Assembly: GCA_028867395.1 (NCBI GenBank) | Contig: JAGWGO010000042.1 | Span: forward strand, 1 to 8,947 | Length of the DNA stretch: 8,947 nt | Direction: 5' to 3' | DNA from: Nitrososphaerota archaeon | GTDB lineage: Archaea > Thermoproteota > Nitrososphaeria > Nitrososphaerales > Nitrosopumilaceae | Shown here: positions 4,796-8,947 of the stretch, in pieces | How the letters are laid out: every line of letters begins with the position of its first letter | Position numbering within the stretch: position 1 is the stretch's first letter | The notes under the pieces: generated by a model | What the model was told of the DNA's origin: nothing | Database searches by the model: none | Seen by the model: the letters and a program-made list of their open reading frames with translations, nothing else | Translations under genes and position numbers: made by a program

Positions 4796-5821
4796 TTACT
4801 TTTCTACAATAAGGTGTCCGTCCATTCCAAGAGCAGCATGTCCTGGAACCGTGCAGATATAGTGATACAGTCCTGGAGTTCCTGCAACAAATGTTACATC
4901 TCCAGACTCGCCTGGCTTCATCGGGTTGTCAGGAGTCTTGTATGCTGCATTCCAGACAATACCGGATGGATTGTTTGGATCAGTCACTATTCCAAATGCA
5001 TGGAATGACTTGCTTGGGTTTGTTAGGTGAATTGTTACGGTGTCACCAGAGTGTACCTCAATGTCTGGATTTGCACCTGGTGCACCTATTGTTCCATTAA
5101 AGCCGTATTTTGAAAAGTCAGAACTTATATCAAATGAAAGTGAGTATGAAACCTTGTTTCCGTTTGCGGAGACAGTGCCACCTGTTCCTGGTGCCACGCC
5201 AGCAGCGCCGCCGCCAGCTCCGCCACCAACTACAATCTTTCCTTCCATTCCAAGCTCTCTGTGTCCTGGAACTGCGCATATGTAATAGTAAGTTCCTGCA
5301 GAACCTGGGATGAATGTAACAGTGCCGCTCTGTCCTGGCTTCATTGGATTGTCAGCAGTTCCAATTGTTGTGCCGTCAATTGCTGGCCCCGGACCGCTTG
5401 TAGATGCGGTAATTGCAAATGCGTGAAATGACTTGCCTCCGTTTGTTACTGAGAATACAATCTTGTCACCCACCTTTACGTCAACCTCTGGGTTTGCACC
5501 TGGACTTCCTATTGGCGCGTTAAAACCATAATTTTTGAAATCAGGTGACTCTACGAACTTTAGCGATACATCATGCTCTGTACCAGTAAATGACCCTTGG
5601 GTAGTAGATGGGCCAGACGCACCGCTAGCAGCTGCCGCTGCTTTTTCCATCTGCTCTTCCTGAAGCTTTCCTGCTTGTGGAAGATACGAATTCCAGTAAT
5701 CATAATGCGTGAAAAATATAAGGCCGCCTACTATTTGGATTCCAATAATAATTGCAAGCATCTTTCCAACTCTTCTAGGGGTTGTCCTATAGATTGTCTC
5801 CGGATGGTCACTTTGGCTCAT
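4796..5821 (-). CDS. Membrane-anchored double cupredoxin (two plastocyanin-like domains)
   Basis: The protein has 341 residues. A short N-terminus is followed by one membrane helix (about 20-38, KMLAIIIGIQIVGGLIFF). A charged, then Ala/Gly/Ser-rich linker (about 50-78) leads to two cupredoxin domains joined by a Gly-rich linker (about 198-220). Domain 1 ligands are His133 (SFHAF), Cys182, His187 and Met192. Domain 2 ligands are His274 (SFHAF), Cys323, His328 and Met333, both in the C-x(4)-H-x(4)-M arrangement of type 1 copper sites. The domains are close repeats (KNYGFN/SKYGFN, DNPMKPG in both), so they arose by duplication. Archaeal ammonia oxidisers use such copper proteins instead of cytochrome c. 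A role as electron donor to CuA, or as an extra oxidase subunit, is inferred. The gene starts 1 nt after the coxA stop. Confidence 0.9.
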   Translation of the reverse strand: MSQSDHPETIYRTTPRRVGKMLAIIIGIQIVGGLIFFTHYDYWNSYLPQAGKLQEEQMEKAAAAASGASGPSTTQGSFTGTEHDVSLKFVESPDFKNYGFNAPIGSPGANPEVDVKVGDKIVFSVTNGGKSFHAFAITASTSGPGPAIDGTTIGTADNPMKPGQSGTVTFIPGSAGTYYYICAVPGHRELGMEGKIVVGGGAGGGAAGVAPGTGGTVSANGNKVSYSLSFDISSDFSKYGFNGTIGAPGANPDIEVHSGDTVTIHLTNPSKSFHAFGIVTDPNNPSGIVWNAAYKTPDNPMKPGESGDVTFVAGTPGLYHYICTVPGHAALGMDGHLIVEK

Positions 5822-5822
5822 G

Positions 5823-7370
5823 TTAATATCCCGAGTGGCCGCCGTGCGGATTCTTTGCTGCTACTGGATAGTAATACTTGCCGCCAAGTCCCCATGGATC
5901 GTCCATGTTTGCATACTTGCCCTTTGCAGAGTAGTAAATCAGTGAAGCCAAGAATATTGCAAAGCTTGCGCCAATCATCCATGCTCCTATTGTTGATATC
6001 TGGTTGAGCTGCGTCCATGATGTAAACTCTGTTGGATAATCATATACCCTTCTTGGCATTCCCTCAAGACCAAGTAGGTGTTGTGTGAAGAATGTCTGGA
6101 CAGTTCCCCAGAACATCAAGACAAAGTGAGCACTGGCCCATTTTTCATTGTACATTCTTCCTGTGATGTATGGGAACATGTAGTATATCATTGCGACAAA
6201 TCCAAATCCTATTGTACCAATAAGGAACAAGTGCATGTGACCTACGACCCAGTAGGTTCCGTGCGAGATAAAGTCAAGAGGCATTGCAGAGTTCAATACA
6301 CCGCCTGCACCTGCAGAGAAGAATAGTGCGATACCACCGACTGCAAACTTCATAGGAGCTGCAAATCTGATTCTGCCTCCCCACATTGTTGCAAGGAAGT
6401 TAAAGACGTGCATTCCAGATGCTGGAACTGCTGCCAAAGTACCTATCATGAAAACGACTTTGGTTGTAAAGTCCATACCGGTAGAGTACATGTGGTGTCC
6501 CCAAGATGCAAAGCCGATTATACCAAGCATTACAAATGCAAAGACACCAGAAGCTTGGCTGTAGAGCGGTTTTCTTGAGAACCGTGGAATAATCTCATAC
6601 ATCATTCCGATTGCTGGCAAGAGGAAGATGTAGACCTCTGGGTGGAACGTAAACCAGAAGAGGTGTAGATATGCAATTGGATCTCCGCCTGCAAACGGAT
6701 TGAAGAATCCTGAGAGTCCAAGTCTGTCAGTTAGCATCATGATAAGTGCTGCTGCATAAGTTGGCATTGCAATAATTGTCATCAATGAGACTGTAAGCAT
6801 AGACCATGCAAAGAGAGGTACTCTTCTAAGTGAAAGGTCTGGATGTTTGCATTTCATAATTGTAACTACAAAGTTAATCGATGATAGAATTGACGATATG
6901 CCCAAAATCTTCATGCCGAAAATGAACATGTCTGCTGCTGGACCTGGTGCTCTGATAACAGAGTATGGTGCATAAGATACCCAGCTTGTGTCTGCAAATC
7001 CAAGCCAGAGCAATGCTGCGCCTACCGGGTTCATCCAGAATGCAATTGCATTAAGCTTCGGATATGCCATGTCTTTGTACCTAACCATTATTGGGACAAG
7101 TATGTTGCCTATGCCGTTTGCAACCGGAAGTGCAAACAAGAATAGCATCGTAAGACCGTGGACTGTAAATATTCTGTTAAATGTTGCAGAATCGGAAACA
7201 AGAACTCCCTGACCTGGGAAGAACAAGTGTGTTCTGATAATCATGGCAAGCACTCCACCCATAAACAAGAATACGATACCAAATACTAGGTAGAGATAAC
7301 CCACGTCGGTGTGGTGGGTTGAAAACATTATTTGCCAAACTGGTCGAGGCTTTTGTAGTTCTAATACCAT
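5823..7370 (-). CDS. coxA: Heme-copper oxidase subunit I (A-type terminal oxidase)
   Basis: The 515-residue, twelve-helix subunit reduces O2 to water and pumps protons. The metal ligands are complete: His71 (VHGLTM) and His380 for low-spin heme, His378 for the high-spin heme, and His243, His292 and His293 for CuB. Tyr247 in HPEVY is the residue cross-linked to the CuB histidine in the family. D-channel residues Asp100 (YKDMAYP) and Glu245 are kept, which is A1-like. An ungapped comparison with bovine subunit I puts His321 at the K-channel Lys319, Ser318 at Thr316 and Tyr258 at Ser255. Asp369 of the Mg site is Gly371 (SHGTYWV). The start at 7370 has a good ribosome site. It lies 58 bp after the CuA gene and 1 nt before the double cupredoxin. 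Confidence 0.97.
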   Translation of the reverse strand: MVLELQKPRPVWQIMFSTHHTDVGYLYLVFGIVFLFMGGVLAMIIRTHLFFPGQGVLVSDSATFNRIFTVHGLTMLFLFALPVANGIGNILVPIMVRYKDMAYPKLNAIAFWMNPVGAALLWLGFADTSWVSYAPYSVIRAPGPAADMFIFGMKILGISSILSSINFVVTIMKCKHPDLSLRRVPLFAWSMLTVSLMTIIAMPTYAAALIMMLTDRLGLSGFFNPFAGGDPIAYLHLFWFTFHPEVYIFLLPAIGMMYEIIPRFSRKPLYSQASGVFAFVMLGIIGFASWGHHMYSTGMDFTTKVVFMIGTLAAVPASGMHVFNFLATMWGGRIRFAAPMKFAVGGIALFFSAGAGGVLNSAMPLDFISHGTYWVVGHMHLFLIGTIGFGFVAMIYYMFPYITGRMYNEKWASAHFVLMFWGTVQTFFTQHLLGLEGMPRRVYDYPTEFTSWTQLNQISTIGAWMIGASFAIFLASLIYYSAKGKYANMDDPWGLGGKYYYPVAAKNPHGGHSGY

Positions 7371-7374
7371 GATA

Positions 7375-7381
7375 CTCCCTC
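7375..7381 (-). promoter_or_regulatory. Ribosome binding site of coxA
   Basis: GAGGGAG on the minus strand ends 4 nt before the coxA ATG (7 nt counted from GAGG). It supports ATG 7370 and contrasts with the leaderless starts elsewhere in the window. Confidence 0.6.
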
Positions 7382-7394
7382 TATCTTCTCAGAA

Positions 7395-7423
7395 GTTTGT
7401 GATGTACATAAAATGTTTGTGAT
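7395..7423. repeat. Two direct repeats GTTTGTGAT, 20-bp period, between coxB and coxA
   Basis: GTTTGTGAT occurs at 7395-7403 and again at 7415-7423, exactly 20 bp apart or about two helical turns. The palindrome ATGTACAT lies at 7402-7409 between them. They fill most of the 58-bp gap, the only sizeable gap inside the operon. A protein-binding site controlling coxA, or an RNA-level signal, is possible. Confidence 0.45.
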
Positions 7424-7428
7424 TATTT

Positions 7429-7857
7429 TCAAGTGCTGTTATCATCCTCCACTACAAGCGATCCTCTCATGTTATAGTGCAACAAACCGCAGTATTCCCT
7501 ACACTGGATTGGATATGTCCCTACTTGATCTGGTGCAAACCATGCATGGTTTGTGTGTCCTGGCACTGCATCTTCAAAGACAACCCAGTCTGGAATGTTA
7601 AAGGAGTGCATTACATCCCTTGATTGGATCTCAAAGAGATATGCGTGTCCCTTCTTCACATGTAAGGTAGAGATCTCCTTTGTGCCGTCTGCATGCTCAA
7701 ATGACCAGAACCACTGCTGGCCTGTAACCTTGATTACCTCGGCATCTGCTGGAACGTCCTCTACTTCTTTTTGAACCATCCAAGAATCGACACCAACATA
7801 GCATAGAACTGCGATAACTATAGCAACAAATACCCACTCGGCTGTATCGTGACCCAT
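7429..7857 (-). CDS. coxB: Heme-copper oxidase subunit II, C-terminal half: second membrane helix and CuA domain
   Basis: The 142-residue protein has one N-terminal membrane helix (about 7-27, AEWVFVAIVIAVLCYVGV) followed by the CuA cupredoxin domain facing outside. The conserved VTGQQWFWSFE aromatic segment lies at 44-54. The CuA ligands are complete: His84 (VMHSFN), Cys119, Cys123, His127 and Met130, with Glu121 supplying a backbone carbonyl in the family (QCREYCGLLHYNM). CuA takes electrons from an external donor, here probably a cupredoxin, and passes them to subunit I. The gene begins at ATG 7857, directly after the TAG of the preceding ORF and in the same frame. Together the two ORFs make a standard subunit II split in the loop between its two helices. 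Confidence 0.93.
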   Translation of the reverse strand: MGHDTAEWVFVAIVIAVLCYVGVDSWMVQKEVEDVPADAEVIKVTGQQWFWSFEHADGTKEISTLHVKKGHAYLFEIQSRDVMHSFNIPDWVVFEDAVPGHTNHAWFAPDQVGTYPIQCREYCGLLHYNMRGSLVVEDDNST

Positions 7858-8169
7858 CTAGTGACCCTCCTCCTCATAGCTTCCTGCAGTTGGATCCTCT
7901 AGGTGTTCCCACTTTGTTGGGGCCTTGTTCTTTGGATTTGACTCTCTGAACCTCCAGACAAGCCAGATCATTGTACCTGATACGATGGCACCGACTGTAA
8001 ATGCAGCAGTTGTCATTCTAAAGAACTCATTCCAGACCTCTGCCCTCAGGTTGATGTACTGCTTTGCAGACTGGGTCTGTGCAAGCTGTGCACTTGCAAA
8101 ATGTATCTGAGGAATAATAGCTATTGCGACTAGAGTAATAATTGAAATTGCAATGATGAGAGTTTTCAT
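7858..8169 (-). CDS. coxB: Heme-copper oxidase subunit II, N-terminal half: signal peptide and first membrane helix
   Basis: The 103-residue protein has a signal-peptide-like segment at 1-27 (ending FASA, then QLAQ) and a membrane helix at about 51-74 (TTAAFTVGAIVSGTMIWLVWRF). A charged cytoplasmic loop follows (RESNPKNKAPTKWEHLED) and the chain ends in EEEGH. The helix followed by WRFRES is the usual end of helix 1 in subunit II. The next ORF starts with helix 2 and the CuA domain, so this is the missing first third of subunit II. It is the first gene of the oxidase operon. The stop is TAG at 7858-7860. An automatic annotation could easily label it hypothetical. Confidence 0.82.
   Translation of the reverse strand: MKTLIIAISIITLVAIAIIPQIHFASAQLAQTQSAKQYINLRAEVWNEFFRMTTAAFTVGAIVSGTMIWLVWRFRESNPKNKAPTKWEHLEDPTAGSYEEEGH
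7865..7874 (-). promoter_or_regulatory. Strong Shine-Dalgarno for the CuA half, inside the end of the N-terminal half
   Basis: The minus strand reads AGGAGGAGGG, ending 7 nt before ATG 7857, where it also encodes the final Glu-Glu-Glu-Gly of the upstream ORF. It shows that the CuA half has its own initiation site, so the TAG is a real gene boundary and not a sequencing error or a read-through site. Confidence 0.75.
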
Positions 8170-8191
8170 TGACTGTTTTCACGTGCACTCC

Positions 8192-8220
8192 ACAATCTAT
8201 TTAAGCGTTTTGAAGATTGT
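8192..8220. promoter_or_regulatory. Inverted repeat flanking the oxidase TATA box (candidate operator)
   Basis: ACAATC at 8192-8197 and its exact complement GATTGT at 8215-8220 enclose the TATA box with 17 bp between the arms. A dimeric regulator bound there would block or modulate the basal factors. The arms are only 6 bp, so chance is possible. Confidence 0.35.
8198..8206 (-). promoter_or_regulatory. TATA box of the oxidase operon
   Basis: CTTAAATAG on the minus strand is centred 33 nt before the coxB ATG at 8169. The predicted transcription start near 8176 gives a leader of about 7 nt. Confidence 0.5.
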
Positions 8221-8247
8221 CAGCGATCGATTTTGTTTTTCTGGACT

Positions 8248-8257
8248 TTTTATAAAA
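8248..8257 (-). promoter_or_regulatory. Possible distal TATA box upstream of the oxidase operon
   Basis: TTTTATAAAA is a perfect 10-bp palindrome resembling box A. Read on the minus strand it would start transcription near 8226 and give a leader of about 57 nt. No gene on the plus strand could use it. Confidence 0.3.
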
Positions 8258-8288
8258 GCAAGTCGTGGTGCTTGGGTTTTTCAATTAA

Positions 8289-8709
8289 TCATTCGCTTAA
8301 AGGAGAGTGCATACTGTCAAATCAAATCTTCTTGTAAAACTTGTGGGCGTCCTTTCTTTTGTTGTCAGATTCTGGCCTGATTCTAAAACATCTGTTTTTG
8401 TTTGCCAAGTTTACAGAAGAGTCGATAAGAAAATTTCCTACGCCCATTCTTCTGTAATCTTCATCCACAATCAGCTCAAGGAATCCACAGTTCCAATCCT
8501 TGGTTGAGGCATGGAAGAAAGACAAGACTTAAGGCCTAACGATTTTAGAGTCGTGAATTGCTAGCAATATCTTCTTGTCTTTGTCGATGTACTTTTGAAT
8601 TGTTTTCATGAAAAAAGTTCTTTGAGCCCTGTCAATTGGGTTTGGCCTTGTTGTACAGGTAGGTCAAGTATTGGCCTTGAATCCCTTCTTGATGCCTGCT
8701 GATTTGCAC
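8289..8709 (-). pseudogene. GNAT-family N-acetyltransferase pseudogene
   Basis: Joined across three lesions, the minus strand reads as one GNAT protein of about 140 residues. An N-terminal part (GQYLTYLYNKAK) runs to a CCC run at 8638-8640. One extra base there shifts the frame, after which PIDRAQRTFF and KKILLAIHDSKIV follow. TAA at 8529-8531 then interrupts. The acetyl-CoA-binding motif A comes next (VDEDYRRMGVGNFLI), then AHKFYKKI, where TGA at 8322-8324 stands for the usual Gly of the closing Gly-Phe, followed by FDSMHSPLSE and a TGA at 8289-8291. The start is uncertain; GTG at 8709 is one option. Substrate unknown. A short protein from TTG at 8525 would have the core motif but lack most of the N-terminal half. 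Confidence 0.72.
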
Positions 8710-8774
8710 TAGATCAGTGTGCACGCTGGTTAATAAAAGAACAATTTGTTTTATCTTTGAAAGCGTTTTAACCG

Positions 8775-8812
8775 GTAAATGTATTGAATTTACATTCTAT
8801 AACTTGCGTTAT
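8775..8812. repeat. Two adjacent hairpins in the spacer between the right-edge gene and the GNAT pseudogene
   Basis: GTAAAT-GTATTGA-ATTTAC (8775-8793) and ATAAC-TTGC-GTTAT (8799-8812) are both perfect inverted repeats only 5 bp apart. On the minus strand the second has a GCAA (GNRA) tetraloop. They lie beyond the T-rich terminator of the gene running in from the right. They could be a processed 3' end, part of a small RNA, or chance. Confidence 0.35.
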
Positions 8813-8824
8813 CTTCTATTTTTG

Positions 8825-8846
8825 AATAAAAAGGAAAAAGGGGAAA
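8825..8846 (-). terminator. T-rich terminator of the gene entering from the right
   Basis: On the minus strand, starting about 30 nt after the TAG at 8875, three pyrimidine-rich tracts occur in a row: CTTTCCCC, TTTTTCC and TTTTTATTC. Archaeal RNA polymerase terminates at such T tracts without needing a hairpin. Confidence 0.5.
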
Positions 8847-8874
8847 GTTAGTTTTTGGTTTTGAAGTCTCTAGT

Positions 8875-8946
8875 CTACTGTACGTTGATTGTTGTGCTCA
8901 ACGGTGGGCTCAGTGCGTTTGGATTGTCAATTGACTGCCATACAAA
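8875..8946 (-). CDS. C-terminal end of an unidentified protein, cut by the window edge
   Basis: The last 23 codons are visible. The chain reads FVWQSIDNPN, then ALSPPLSTTINVQ, and stops at TAG 8875-8877. The Pro/Ser/Thr-rich, strand-like ending fits the last beta strand of an extracytoplasmic domain, but no family can be named from this length. The T-rich terminator downstream supports a real gene end on this strand. Confidence 0.55.
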   Translation of the reverse strand, partial: FVWQSIDNPNALSPPLSTTINVQ

Positions 8947-8947
8947 G

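Noticed and set aside
4814..5313. Several plus-strand frames under the cupredoxin gene
   Set aside because: They mirror the two repeated domains and show no independent features.
5597..6018. Frames on both strands across the coxA/cupredoxin junction
   Set aside because: They overlap two well-supported genes and are low-quality shadow translations.
7858..7860. TAG between the coxB halves as a pyrrolysine or read-through codon
   Set aside because: A strong ribosome site precedes the following ATG, and no pyrrolysine machinery is visible here or expected in this lineage.
8307..8507. Plus-strand frames opposite the GNAT pseudogene
   Set aside because: The minus strand carries recognisable GNAT motifs; the plus-strand products do not resemble any protein I know.
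1..8947. CRISPR array
   Set aside because: No regularly spaced repeats of 20-40 bp were seen; the only short regular repeat is the pair at 7395-7423.

Overview
The window most likely comes from an ammonia-oxidising archaeon of the Nitrososphaerota (Thaumarchaeota), probably Nitrosopumilales-like. Three things point there. A terminal oxidase is encoded next to a membrane-anchored double cupredoxin rather than a cytochrome c. A tRNA-Lys gene carries a small intron at the canonical archaeal position. Several genes have TATA boxes only about 24 nt before their start codons, as in leaderless archaeal transcripts. The identification rests on gene content and protein motifs, not on a database search.

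Left part (1-1640): an intact tyrosine recombinase (205-1458, minus) lies 89 bp from the 3' end of a tRNA-Lys(CUU) gene (1548-1637, minus). This is the usual layout of one end of an element integrated at a tRNA gene, and the element should continue to the left beyond the window. The tail of a second, unrecognised gene (3-233, plus) converges on the recombinase.

Middle (1641-3705): a SRPBCC-fold protein with a ribbon-helix-helix-like tail (1692-2291, minus) is followed by a solo TnpB-type insertion sequence. TnpB (2511-3686, plus) keeps its catalytic D-E-D residues and zinc ribbon. Its 3' end folds into a nested stem structure that looks like the omega (re)RNA expected for this family. No TnpA is present. 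A 20-codon ORF sits in frame directly upstream, separated from the TnpB ATG by one TAG.

Right part (3739-8220): a secreted, membrane-anchored protein (3739-4308, plus) whose predicted mature N-terminus is His converges on the terminal-oxidase operon. The operon reads leftward: coxB N-terminal half (7858-8169), coxB CuA half (7429-7857), coxA (5823-7370), double cupredoxin (4796-5821) and a half-size heme A synthase CtaA (4349-4795). Three of the four junctions are 0 or 1 nt. Subunit II is split into two ORFs by an in-frame TAG directly followed by ATG, with a strong Shine-Dalgarno sequence in front. Together the genes would encode a copper-protein-fed A-type heme-copper oxidase with CuA, CuB and two type 1 copper sites, plus heme A biogenesis. 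CoxA keeps D-channel residues but has a reworked K-channel (Lys replaced by His).

Right edge (8221-8947): a GNAT acetyltransferase pseudogene with three lesions, a T-rich terminator with two hairpins beyond it, and the last 23 codons of an unidentified gene running in from the right.
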